From NCBI GenBank assembly GCA_001695595.3, contig MBPM02000001.1, positions 434,001 to 498,000 of the forward strand: DNA of 64,000 bases, written 5' to 3'. The notes beneath the pieces are model-generated. The model had not been told where the DNA came from and ran no database searches. It saw only the letters and a program-made list of their open reading frames with translations. Position numbers and translations under genes: made by a program. This document shows positions 47,401 to 59,241 of this stretch, piece after piece; within the stretch, counting starts at the first letter, position 1, and each line of letters begins with the position of its first letter. Source of the stretch: Plasmopara viticola. Lineage: Eukaryota; Oomycota; Peronosporomycetes; Peronosporales; Peronosporaceae.

Positions 47401-50400
47401 GGAACGTAAAGTTTCGAGCAACAGCATTCAACACTCTAATGCTCTCAGTTAAACAAACTTAGTACGAGCCTTGCAATTTTTAGTCGGTCAAATACAACGG
47501 CTGATCTTAATTTGAAACGAAGCTGATTTTATTGTTGTCTAGTCTTTGCTGCTAGTGTGCAAAGTCAAGGTATCTGTTGTTCTAAGTTTGGAAGAAAGCT
47601 TGATGTTGTCTTTTGGCACAAAGTAAATACCCTTACTTCCCTGTCATAGTATCTGCTTCCACCGATGAAATATTGACTTTTGTCGTTAATGTACAACACA
47701 TTACAGCTTCATTACAGCTATAGCAGTTGTCTAGCATAATAGATGCTAATAGCTTGCAAGCATAAAAATCGCTCTTGTTCACCTTTCCGTCGTTTTGAGC
47801 TACCGTGTCTGTAATATGAGCACAATACCAATACTCGGTACTCCAAAGCTCTTCTCGAGCATTGCACGCCAAGTTTTTTTCTTTGCGTTTTTTTCATCAA
47901 GTCTGCTAAGCTTTAATAGCAAGCCGTTCTTTCGTGCCTGTAGAAACAGCGCTTCCTAAATTGGCTGTGAACTTCATCGAACACTTAGTTGTACATTTGC
48001 TGTTACATGGTGTGCAAGTGACTTAAGTTAATGGTCTTAGATACTAATTCCGCTTGCACATTATAGCGTAGGCAACGTGCAATCAAAAATTACGACAGAC
48101 AACGACTTAGATAAATATTATCGCTTTCCTTAATTATCGCGAATAAATTGCCGCGATGAGCAAAAATTGCTGCCCAGTTAGTGAGCATATATTTTGACAG
48201 CACCATTTGCAGGTATATAGCGATTTAAAGAAGCGTTTAATCTATCATGCATAAATTGTTTAACATTATTAATGCAAAAAGCGTTGTGAAGGCAGAACTC
48301 TTTATTTGATTCATCTGAGAAAAAAGCGGTCTTCTATTTACGATCCGTGCTAAGCAATAGCGGACAGAGACACACCATTAAGTTTGCACCATGATGCTCA
48401 CTGCTAGGGAGTGGAAGGATCGTGAAGAAGAAGAAATACTGTGCACCCAGCTACGATGGTGCGCCGTAGTATAATTTCAAATCACGGGTTAGGGTGATGC
48501 CAACAGCAGCGACGCACCGAGACAGACCACTGATACTTGAAAGCGATTATGACTAGGCTCTGCAGCGTCGAAACGACACCATGTGTTGTGCCTTTTGAGT
48601 ATGGTCAGAATATGAGCTGTGCAGCAGCAATATGTTTGTTCGCAAGACAGTGTACTTACCAAATAGAAGGTTTTGCGCAAATGGCAGATGACACTTATCT
48701 ATAACACGCTAAGATCGAGTAAAATAATTGTATTTGAGTATATGGAAATGAACAGATTCTTTAAAATTACATGTCCCTAAATATTATTTGAGCAATCACT
48801 TAATACCTGCATCTTCAAATAAGCGTCCATAAGAGAAAAGTACGATGCTCGACAACGGTCTGATGATAAAGTCACACAAAATGGCCGTACGGGATCGTCA
48901 AGATCTATGCTCGGTAAGTTTATTAGGATTGTGTACCTCCTAGTCGCACTTAGTCACATGTTAAAGAAATTGTAAGTAAGATACTCTCACTTTCAGACGC
49001 TAAATTGCGCACCATATTTCGAATAACACGCTACGTTACTGTTACAGCCTCAATAGTTTTTATTGCGTGTAAAAGGCTTTCCCATTCACTCGGGCTTTCT
49101 GAAAAAGTTGATCAACAATTAAGAAAGAATAATGCTTCATATCGCACGACGTACACAATATCGATTTCTATGTCGGCCTATATACTAAGAAGTTTCGAAA
49201 AAAAAAGGATATAATCCTTGCCGAAACAACAGAGCAAAACTCAGTGCGTATTCGTAATTATTGCTACGACCGAAATAGTTCCAGTTTATACTAAACTGCA
49301 ATTTATTGCTGTGCAAATGAACCTCAAGGTTAAAACTCTACGACTAGTGATAGTGAAAGGCCGGTGATCAGGAGACCATAGATCTTGCTGCATGTTTTCA
49401 ATTTCCAAAGTGGTGTGCGGCATTATCATCTCAGGGAGAAGTGCAGTCAATTTCACGCTCACGTATATTTTACACCATCACAAAGGGCTTGAAAAGGATT
49501 TAACCACCTTTCTGCATTCACCGGACCAAACATTATCACTGCCCAATACTTATAACTTCCAAGGCGTTTGTGGCTGTGGTGCTGGGACCCATGAAGGAAT
49601 TGCACTACATTTTGGCTTCTATGGTTCCGAAGAGCGGCTACATTTGCTTTCCTCCCTACTATCAATTGGCTGGAAGCTATCATGTCACTTTCGCTCTACG
49701 TGAAAAATTGAGGTACTGGAGCTCAGATAGCACATGATTGACGGTCAAACTTATTGTGAGGGTGAAGCCGGTAACCTCAAGATTTGCGCCCTCAAAGGAA
49801 AAAAATGTTTTGGCAAGGGAGGGAGTAGATAGGCACTTAAGCGTTCTTGATTGCAAATGATCCGTTGAGTATGGCACTTGTACCGCTTACCTGGAAATTC
49901 GGGCTTAAGGCCGGACACTTATCCCCATGTTCACTTCACATTACCCTTTTTTGTCTCGGGATCACACGGAGAAACCGTTGAAAGCAAAGTTCCTTCTATA
50001 AAGCTATGCGTTTCAGCAAGCAAGCTTTGTTAATCAAATTATAGTTTTAAAAAGCTTGTGGAATCTATTATTCAGGCGTCATTCATTGAATAGGTCGGAG
50101 TAACCGTGTTCATGCCCGAATTACGAATTGCTCGCCTCATACTCGCCTTTTCTCAAAGGTAGGAAGCAGCGACAGAAAAGACGATCTAAAACCATCACAA
50201 AGAACAATCAGAGTTTAGCTCTCTCTTTCTTAAGCCGAAGATGAGTAGTCCTTCCCTTATAGATACCAATTTGTGACCATCTGACTCAGCCCAGTCCCAA
50301 TGGACTAAAATTAAGCAACATTCGCCGTTTGAATTGCGTTGAGCCAAGACACACAAACCGTGTTTATCTAGAATTGGGCAAAAAAAGGACTTTCGTCTTG

Positions 50401-52589
50401 TTCGAAACCCCGGGAGGGTTGTAGGGTGAAGCCGCATCAGTAAAACCTGCGAAAGCTAGTCACCAGTAGAAAAAGTGCGCTCTTTTGCAGATAGCTAAGT
50501 CTGTATAATTAGTATGTAGTAGATGTACATCATGAGACTGCACCTTTAGGGGCTTATTTGCTTAAAAGGATACCCAGCGGCTTTAAAGTGCTGTTGTAAA
50601 TGCAGGATATCGTTTACAATTTAAAGGACGTTTGAATATACGCAAACGAGAAAATAAAGGCCATTTCGAGTCTTGTTAGACTGACACGTCGCAAAATGTC
50701 GCATGCCGCCAAACACTTCAGGAACAACAGAAACGTTTGCCCAGTATCCTACTTGAAAGCAACGGGATTAAGTTTGCTTCGGTTCGACCGGCTAATGAGT
50801 CGATTGTAAATGCGAAATTGACGTGGCAGTAAAGAAGTTTACCAGCAAGAAGTTATTTTTTGGTGGTTACACGAACGAGTACTATAAGACTGCCGTGGCT
50901 TAAAAAAAGCCGAAGACTTAGATCAATTGGTAAAAAAAAGATGTATGTACCGGCTATTCAATTGCCTACACCAGGACTTTGGCAGTTCATATTCCTACTT
51001 CTGCTTTGCGTAGTGCACCTTCAAAAATAGCCTGAACGAGTATACGTCTGAGATAGGCACATTCACCTAGACGTGACGATGCCAGATTAGAGGACCTTTA
51101 GCACGTGATCAAGATTTGGCTGCGCAGGGTCCCAACGACGCTGAATTTGTATAGGATTGACAAAGTGTCGAAGGTAATTAAATAAGCGCAAATCCGCAAA
51201 CACAGACTAACATAGCTCCTTCGGAAACGGGCGAAAATGCAGTACACAATCGATCCCTAGGTAGCGCGCACAACCCTTAAACCAATAAACTATTTATATC
51301 TCCAAAGACATTTGCCACTGTTTCTAAGAAGTAGTGCTTGTGAGAACGAACGTTTTAAGTAGTATTGTAAGCACCATATGTCTTGCCTTGGCTCTAGGTT
51401 CTAAAGGATCTAACGAAATCCATAAAAATTCTTCAAAGAAACATTCGAATGTAGAGCATTATCAAAATTTTTATGGGTAGAAGAGCTAGCCGCAAATCTG
51501 ATAAGCACTAGACTCGAGCTGTGTCACTCTTGACACGCTAGTACTCAAAATTTATAGATGTCTTTTCAACCAGAGAAGAAATTTCGCTATGAGCGTAAGA
51601 TTTAAGCGCGGGTGTGGTCTCGCTTCCACTATACTCAAAAAGACCGCAGCTTGCTTCCGAAGCATAAGTTTTTTTGGATTCACAATTACAGCAACTTTCG
51701 GAGAGTCTTGTTGAAGCCTTTAGAATAATAACAATAATAAGAGGGAAACCGCGTCTTTTACGCGAGACCCACAAAGTGGCCTTCCACTTAAGATGAATGT
51801 GGCTTTAGTCTTAGCAATCAAGAGGAGTTAGTGGATGTAGCTCCCGTCTCGTAGTAGCAGCTCCTGCGAGACTGAATGTACTTGCTTAAGTTTGCTCCGG
51901 GGTCGAGTCGAGTCGATAGCTTGAGGCTTCTACGGAGCAAACTTAGACCCTTGAGGCCCTAAAAGAGGCTCTGGGTATGCAAATCGTGACCTCCAATGTC
52001 GTTGGTTTCACTGCCGGATGTATGAAGAGCGTCAAGAATGCGCTTTACTTTAAAAAGCGTTCTCGAGTTAAGCTTAAGGTTCTCACACACTTAGACTAAA
52101 CTGACTTTTTTTAAGGATGCTGAAGACTGTCCAACCCATTTCTTGAACGGTGTTCCATTCCCCTCATTAAGCTATGAGAATCTCAGTCTGTAAGACTTTA
52201 AGCTCACCTAATTGTCATAAATCTTTTTTAAGCAAAGATTCGTAGAATGCCAAACGTTTTAGCTGTGATTGCTCGTCCACTCAAGTGACTTTAATTCAAT
52301 TGCCTAAAAAAAGAACTGAGGTAGTTATTTCCCTGTCACGGGTCAAATGACTCACCACTTGATTCACAAAGCCATATACTCAAAATGCTTAAAGCGCACA
52401 GCTTTTTGATCGGTCCCTTAGCCCTATTACCGATACAATTGTGTGAGCTTTATTAGCCAGAGCATCACCACATGTACTTGCCTTATTATCAAGGTCGAGC
52501 GCATGGTTAACACTTCAAAGATGTACTAAGGAACCATTAGGGCTCACAAGAGGCTCAAGATTTCAAAGATCGAAAGACATTCCATGACG
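44471..52589. other. Long spacer, no supported gene
   Basis: About 8 kb of AT-rich sequence. The first part may include the 5' LTR of the adjacent Gypsy relic. Scattered short frames (60-105 codons) show no domains. A (TA)n run lies near 46985-47000 and a 13-bp inverted repeat at 51887-51945. Confidence 0.4.
51887..51945. repeat. 13-bp inverted repeat
   Basis: TAAGTTTGCTCCG (51887-51899) and CGGAGCAAACTTA (51933-51945) are exact reverse complements 33 bp apart. The loop contains a GTCGAGTCGAGTCGA mini-repeat. Function unknown. Confidence 0.65.
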
Positions 52590-53680
52590 CCCCCTTACAA
52601 CATTATGCTCGTCGATAACGCCTTGGAAAGACCAACGGTGTACGTCGACCCATGCCTTTCCAGATCCGTGAAAATCCGATAGAAGAAAAAGCATCTTGCT
52701 TATACTCGGTTTGGCGATGAATTTAAGTATTCTACGCTCTTCAATCAAAAACGTTGAATGTCATCTCCTATCTTTGTCTTCAAACTTCTCTTTTTTATCT
52801 TGTTCTAAAGCAATTTCAACTTTTGCCCAGCTGATGATATTTAGTCGACTTTTGCGAAGTGAGATAACTGTAAACAAAAAAAGCAATCACACATTAAGAA
52901 TGAGAAAAATATGCCGAGCCTCGTTTTTACGTATCTCAAAATGCTCGGTTTCGATAGAGTTGGCGAAACTATAAAGTACCTTAGCCAAATTTTATTTTGT
53001 GTAGAGCTAGAAGATGCATAAACGGCATTTTTAAGGGTGACCTCAACAGCAGATATCGCATCGACCCTAATAGTAACTCAGCGTTCATACTACAAAGCGT
53101 GTTTCCAGCACCATTCTGTCGAATTTTCTCTAAGTGGATGGCCCACTATAATGCCAGTAAACAAATTTTCATTAGCGGAAACTGGTGAAAGACCAATACT
53201 TTTAAATACTATACCCACAAAAAGCTTCATCTTTGTTTGCTCCCTGGTTATGCTTAGTAAAAAGGTGATTAATGCGCCATCTTACTTAAGCGACATACGA
53301 AGACCGCTACAACCATGCTGCCATTTTTCCCGTTAGGCCAAAGACAAAGTCTGAAGTTATGAAAATATACACCGGTTTAGGCAGGATCTGTGGGAATTTC
53401 GCGCATAGTCACAGGACTAACCCTCTCATAGGTCTTATATATATATCTAACATGCCTACATCTGGGGCCACGAATATTGAAGAATGACTTTTCTCTTCAC
53501 TCTGAATAACCGCTAATTGGAGAATCATGTGCCTACAAAAAATATATCGTGTTTTTAATCTTTGTCACTCGAAACAACGGCCGGAACTTAATTTGCTGTC
53601 CACTCAAAGCAAAGTAGATCTGAACGCTTCGAAATACTTAGCTGTTTGACTTCGGCATCACACTAGAAATGTGGCATCGT
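52590..53680 (-). mobile_element. Gypsy integrase relic, copy 2
   Basis: Diverged direct copy of 27130-28230. On the minus strand it reads VVAVFVCRLSKMAH, the integrase core start, followed by several stops. It is more decayed than copy 1, and again Cys occupies the expected Asp position. Confidence 0.6.
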
Positions 53681-53906
53681 CAATGACGTCAAAACGACCA
53701 TGTTATTCGTCTTGACACGGACGGAACATTAATGAGTGGTTCTCACCGTATCTGAATCTCGATGGTCAAGCACATGTATGGGCCCTCATATGCAATACCT
53801 ATAGGTGAGCTAATAACGTCAGTTCCGATGTGCCAAAGAGTCAGCTGAAGAATTTTTTTTGCCACCTAGTCGTGTGTACAGGTTGAGGTGAAGATACCTG
53901 AAACTC

Positions 53907-53985
53907 GATACAAATCTGTTAACAAAGTTCATATTCTTCTCCTGTGAAAGGGGAAGAATGTGAACTTCGTTAACAGATTTGTATC
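53907..53985. repeat. Long near-perfect hairpin, 33-bp arms
   Basis: Arms 53907-53939 and 53953-53985 are reverse complements with two mismatches (an A/G and a T/C difference). Three more pairs (one G-U) extend the stem inward around a 7-nt loop. No duplication or second copy was found. It could be a tiny foldback element or a precursor-like stem for small RNA. Confidence 0.8.
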
Positions 53986-56159
53986 TTTTCTAGATAGGAT
54001 GGTCGGGATTCGTCACTTAGGAAAGGCGGCAGTCATTGTCTTTTTTGAAATACTGCACACGGTTGTGGTCGACTAGACGTGCCGTATAGATCTCGACTGT
54101 TTTAAAAAAGCCGTGAACTTGAAAACATATGAACTTTTCTTCGGATGGCAACGATATAGACATCTACAGAGTTAGGACCCACTCAGCGGTCCGGTCTCCA
54201 TGAGTCTCCGCTATGCAGAAAAGATCGAGGTAGACCTACGAGCTGCCGACCGGCAAAGAACTTTTGTCGATGATATTCCCGCGTCAGAAGTGTACGCTAT
54301 ACCAAGCGAACCAAAGTATAGGCAGCCAAAAATTTTCGATCAAATAGTCGTCTTAAGCACTGCGAGGATAGAACAGAACCTAGTGGCCTACTGATATACA
54401 ATCATGCCCTGTCGAGCCGCAAAGAGAAAAGAGGGTCAACAATGCTTATTCACGACGATATTTATGCTTTATGACACGGATTGTGATCGCAAGCCAAGCT
54501 TACTACCCACTGTGGCAGCTGTCAAAAGTCTCAATAAACTATGGACTGTCCTTGTCATATCCAGGGTGCGGGGTAATTGTTCGGCGCTTCACTGGAGAAG
54601 AAAGCCAGTCATATCTTGGATCTCTATGAGTATATCGTCGGGACATTATAACTATTGATTTATCGACTTATACAACCTAGGATGTCTTTCGACCCAAGCG
54701 TGACTTCGATAGCACCAATCGTTGTTTGGGCTTGGATGCGAGTTATGACCTCACGATAAGTATAACGCGGCCGAAGAACAACAACCTCTAAGTAAAGGGG
54801 AAATCTAAAAATCAAAGACAGATCAATGCTAAAAAGAAAGCTCGTAGAAAGAATTTTGCAATCATTTTTGTAACATTTATCTATGTCTACGATTAAGTCA
54901 TATATTGAAGACATAAATAAATGTTACCAAAAGACGTGCGATCACTTGTGCACTATGCCACTCGTTTTGCTTAAATCGGAGCCTTCGGGAGCTGTGAACC
55001 CCCTTTATCTTAAAAACGAGCGCTATTGGGCGCGTAAATAAGAGCTACTTGACCAGCGCGCAGGACATTAAAATGCTAAAAGTGAAAGAAAGTTATGTCG
55101 GGGAACGTAAACTATTAATAAAAGATTGTTAAAGATAAATTTGCTGCATCCATGGCTAGAGATGGCTTGCTTTCTTGTAAAGTAGTATGGTCAATACTCT
55201 ATCACTGTGTGTGAACTGGCATGTGATCTACTGAGCCATGCTGCATTTGGTGCTTTTTCTTGATTTCCTACTACATTTGAAGCCAATGAAGTATGGAAAA
55301 GACCCTATAACTACTCCCCTGAGCAGTGTTTGTACAAGACAAAGTTCGCTGCATGTTTTACGCGAAGGCGGGGCTTTGCTAACGAATAAGAAGGGATATT
55401 TTATCCTCTGAGCAAAGCACTTGTTGCGTTATAGATTACGAAATACGGTTTGCTCGAGCCAAAAATATTGCGGGCTAGACCCTCAGCGTACAAATGTCGT
55501 GACATTCGTTTTGCTAAGCAATACTTGCCGCGTAAAGCGTTGGCTGTATGTCTGGCATAGCATAGTTGACCCAAGGTCGAGACATGTCGGCATTGCCCAT
55601 TTTAATCATGTGGAACAAAACATAATCGCTTTGTGAAGGCTGTGATAAGCACATTCTTACTGGACTGCGATGCAGTCGTCGGTGCACCAATGCACGTTCG
55701 TCCCAACACGGATGCAAGACCGAGTATCTCTTGATGTCACCGTTCCCGTCAAAGGGAAGACCACTACTAATTGCGCTCATCGAGCAGCACAGTTTTTCTA
55801 TTTTAAATAAGACATGTCGGTACATAGAGATAGTGCTCGGCTATGTATATATGTAAGGTAGGTATTGCTACGTCTAAGACAAAGTTTGTCTGGCTCGTGT
55901 CGTCAGTGAATCCTTTATTAGCTGAGCGAAAGGTCCGTGGCAACGCTTGAAGAGGCAAGCTAGTTAACAGCCTGAAAAGGGGTCAAACCTTACGTCACAA
56001 TTGGAAACGATGTTGGGAGCACTAAAAAGGCATTTAGTGCAATAATGGATCATTCATCTTGAACGATACATCAGATCCGTAAATCGTGTGGTGAAGAAGT
56101 ACCAGATTGTAGTCTAACACGATTTTTTTCGGCGTTATCACTTGATAGAGGTTCGCGTC
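53986..56159. other. Spacer
   Basis: No supported gene. Frames at 54200-54394 and 54404-54658 (plus) and 55514-55825 (minus, 103 codons) have no recognisable domain or splice partner. Confidence 0.35.
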
Positions 56160-56545
56160 ATGCAATCGACTTGGCTCCAAAAATTTGAACGGCGTGGCAT
56201 AGCAGTGGCCTTAATTAAGAAACAGCGTAACATCTTTGGCGCAGTCTTTCGTGCAAAGCACAAGGCAGGAGCGCTTCGGAGATATCAATTTTTTTGTTCC
56301 ATGCCGAAAGTTTAAGGCAGAAAGCCGAGTTGCAACCGGACGCTTACCAAAAATATATGGTCGCCATCATCCTGGCACGAACACCGCTTTCTGAAGATAT
56401 TATTGCAAAGCAACATGGTGGGAGCAGTGCACTCGAATCTAAGCGGTATTTTCTAGGATTGGTGAGTCATATTGAAGGGCTGTTTGAGGTGCCTGAAGAT
56501 GATAGTATAATGGGATGCACGAATCCAGTCTATTTTTCACTATGA
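56160..56545 (+). pseudogene. Frameshifted hypothetical coding sequence
   Basis: A frame from ATG 56160 (begins MQSTWLQKFERRGIAV) runs to a stop near 56315. An overlapping frame continues to 56545 with QKYMVAIILARTPLSED and ends DDSIMGCTNPVYFSL. Both halves look coding and meet near a run of seven T at 56287-56294, so a single frameshift could explain the break: either a true mutation or a sequencing or assembly error. The family is unknown. It may be transposon-borne. Confidence 0.35.
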
Positions 56546-56634
56546 CTAATGTTTCAAACACCAATAACATAGGATCTAAGGTATTTTTCCTAGAATTTCA
56601 ACCGCATTACATACTTCGCCGCTGTTGCGATTAG

Positions 56635-56886
56635 TTAGCTGGTATTCCCTTTAGCCTCGTTCAAAAAGTAGTATTTGGTATCACAACAGTATTTAAAGTA
56701 GGGCAATATTTTCATGTCATTCAAATCTTGTTGTTCGCATAGCCACAGAAGTATATCATGCCAATTTTCGTTCATTTGGCTGCATAAAACATGGAGCTTG
56801 TGAGCGTACTGTTGCTGGGTTTCTAAATTAGCCAAGACAATGCAGTGCCGCTCCGCATGCGTGGAGCTGTGCGAAGTCTGCTGCAA
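56635..56886 (-). CDS. Putative terminal exon, hypothetical protein
   Basis: The minus-strand frame begins right after a strong acceptor (TCTCTTTGCAG) and runs ~80 codons to TAA at 56635-56637, with a hydrophilic, Trp/Cys-containing sequence (NENWHDILLWLCEQQDLND). The preceding exon is not settled: an open frame from ATG near 57128 is a candidate, but it crosses a 41-bp tandem repeat and its donor does not give a clean phase. No family recognised. Confidence 0.25.
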   Translation of the reverse strand: MQQTSHSSTHAERHCIVLANLETQQQYAHKLHVLCSQMNENWHDILLWLCEQQDLNDMKILPYFKYCCDTKYYFLNEAKGNTS

Positions 56887-57028
56887 AGAGAATTACATTG
56901 CATAAGGATATGTTAAAATCGGGAAAATTTCGAAATGCAAAACAGGTACTACAAAACATAGCTACCCTTGCGACTCGAGCTCGCACAAACAAGGATGTAG
57001 TCTGAGCAACGACCCGGATTCTGGTTCA

Positions 57029-57093
57029 CTGCCACGTCGTGAAAGATAACAGATTCGATTTCTGATATACTGCCACGTTGCGAAACATAACAG
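57029..57093. repeat. Imperfect 41-bp-period tandem duplication
   Basis: CTGCCACGTCGTGAAAGATA at 57029 recurs as CTGCCACGTTGCGAAACATA at 57070, exactly 41 bp apart. The period is not a multiple of three, which argues against this segment being coding. Confidence 0.7.
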
Positions 57094-57468
57094 GTACCGG
57101 TCGTAGCATCTTGTGAAGGCCCAATCATACGGCTTTCGTCGTTATATCGGTACCAGGATCAAAGCAATTTTAATTTGAAAACTTCGTCTACAAAAATTGT
57201 CCTAGCGTACAGATTCTAATCGAAGGAATCTGCAATTTATACTAGCCTATAAGCTTGCTAATCTTGCCACCGCCCTGAAAATGTGCTGTATATTGAAAGC
57301 TTGTAAGATTTCGGAATCTGTGCAGTATGTATTCGCTTCGTAATCCACCTCCTGTGATTGGGGGAGTTGCCAGATCCGAATAGATTGAACGACGAGCGCC
57401 ATTTTGTCTTTTTCTTTACCCAAGCAAGTTCCGCGTTTGCCGCCGCTTCGTGCTCGCCACTGCTCACC

Positions 57469-59241
57469 ATGCCTGTTGCCAATCTTTCATTCGCATTACC
57501 GTCGCATGTCCTTGAAGACACAGACTGGAAGCTGCAGCACAAGCTGAAGTATAATCACCGTGACGCCGGCCGCCGCTCTACCGAGAACCGTACCGATTCA
57601 CGTTTAAAGCACCACCAGCAACGCGCAAACGTCATGAATTCTGAGAAGCACACATTGCGGCCTCGGCCTGATAAAACTGCGCGCCGAAACATTTCAGAAC
57701 AGCTGCGGCACCCGGCAGCTACTCTGAAAAATCGTACATCACTCAGCTGGTCGGGACCATCCGCGACCTCATGGCCACCAGCCTTGTCTTCAACTGTGGA
57801 GGCCGCAAATCGACTCTCGCTCGCATCTTCAGCGCCTTCCACGTGGACAGTAAGAGACAGCGAATATCGGCGGGAGACGCGTCCCATGACGCTCTTCGAG
57901 AGCGCGCGTATCTTTAACGAGTCGGGTCAATTGCTCAGCCACGACAGTTTTAACGAGCTGGGATCACCCTTGTGTATAATTGATGAAAGAAACCTCAAGC
58001 GTAAGCTTAAGCGCCACGTAGGACGCCGCAAACACGAGACTAGACGCACGGTAGACGCTCTCGATGCCGACGAAGTTGTGCTGGACCTTATGTGTCTTCT
58101 GTTCCCTAACGTTGAAATAACGCAAGAATTGAATCTGTTATTACTCGGTGGCCCCCTGCACGAAGATGTCTTTTGTTTTGATGAGGACGAGATGATCGGC
58201 GTCTCAGCTACTAAGCCCATACGCAGTGTCTTAGACATTAATTTACTCAAATTTCAGGCCGCGCTCACGGCAATGCTTTTTAATCCCGACAACTCTATAC
58301 AGCAGATGCCCGCGCGCGGGACGCCTGCAAAGATCCTTCAGAAGATATATTTCACGCCACAATGGATCGCAAGGGAGATGCTGGTGGTGATAAAGCTCGA
58401 CATTTCTTCTCAATACGATCGTTTCGCAGTCATGAGTACGATCTTTCGCTCGATTCCAGAACTCCGTCCGTCTATTCTGGCTGCTGCAGCATCCACCTCA
58501 CTGGCAATATTCCAGCACCAAAGTCTGGCGAATCTTGTTCTGGGCGATGACGGAAAGGGCCATGTTATCGTAAAGGGTATGATTGCTTTCCTAGATGCAG
58601 CATTGAATGTCATAGAGCGGGACACACAATTCAATGCCGAAGTGTTCGGCGAGACCGAAAACGAAATTTTTGGTGCTATACGCGAACTGTGCAGTCAGAT
58701 TACACGTTCGATCCGCTTACTTATTCGCAGCTCACCTGGAGGTCGCGGAACCTCTGCTTTTAACTGCAATCAGCTTGAGAAATATGCGGAATACAGCAAC
58801 TCTGCTGAGGCAACGACGTACCGCGTGATAGAAGAGCTAGTGAAGCGAATGACCTCGTTTTCTCCCACGCACGGTGAGAACTTTTTGCGTTGGATGCTGC
58901 TCAAGTGGCCACAACGCAATGTGCAGCTGCAGGTATTCTTCGTGCGGTTAACGGCTGGTTTACTGTCGCATTTCATGCTGCTTGGCCTCATGTTGCCTGC
59001 CGATATCGTCCATCGCACGTTCACGCGCATTCGAGCTTGCATCCAGTCTCCACACTTTCTCGTGGCTCAAGAAGCGTGCATCATGTGTAATTTTAAGCTG
59101 GTGAGTGTGCACTTGTCCGGCAACCAAATTCTTCGCGAAAAGATTGCGTCTGCGCTGCATGCCAATGCATCGTCTCACTGGAACAAGCGCATTCGCGAGA
59201 TCTCTGATGAGTGTTTTGACATGATGCTCGACCTATCGTGA
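57469..59241 (+). CDS. PP2A regulatory subunit, B56 (B')-like
   Basis: B56 subunits direct the protein phosphatase 2A core to substrates. ATG 57469 (context CACCATGC) gives 590 aa and no intron; the frame is open 37 codons further up but without an ATG. The first ~200 residues are basic, Ser/Arg-rich and probably disordered. Residues ~200-590 are helical and HEAT-like. The last ~118 residues align best: LLKWPQRNVQLQVFF, FTRIRACIQSPHFLVAQEAC and SHWNKRIREI correspond to [35 protein letters not shown] and THWNKTIHGL of canonical B56. The middle is much more divergent, so this is a lineage-specific B56-like protein and its partner specificity is unknown. The segment 56887-57468 upstream is presumed promoter. 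Confidence 0.8.
   Translation: MPVANLSFALPSHVLEDTDWKLQHKLKYNHRDAGRRSTENRTDSRLKHHQQRANVMNSEKHTLRPRPDKTARRNISEQLRHPAATLKNRTSLSWSGPSATSWPPALSSTVEAANRLSLASSAPSTWTVRDSEYRRETRPMTLFESARIFNESGQLLSHDSFNELGSPLCIIDERNLKRKLKRHVGRRKHETRRTVDALDADEVVLDLMCLLFPNVEITQELNLLLLGGPLHEDVFCFDEDEMIGVSATKPIRSVLDINLLKFQAALTAMLFNPDNSIQQMPARGTPAKILQKIYFTPQWIAREMLVVIKLDISSQYDRFAVMSTIFRSIPELRPSILAAAASTSLAIFQHQSLANLVLGDDGKGHVIVKGMIAFLDAALNVIERDTQFNAEVFGETENEIFGAIRELCSQITRSIRLLIRSSPGGRGTSAFNCNQLEKYAEYSNSAEATTYRVIEELVKRMTSFSPTHGENFLRWMLLKWPQRNVQLQVFFVRLTAGLLSHFMLLGLMLPADIVHRTFTRIRACIQSPHFLVAQEACIMCNFKLVSVHLSGNQILREKIASALHANASSHWNKRIREISDECFDMMLDLS

Noticed and set aside
57555..59178. Several 70-110-codon antisense frames
   Set aside because: They are shadows of the B56-like coding sequence without independent homology or splice structure.
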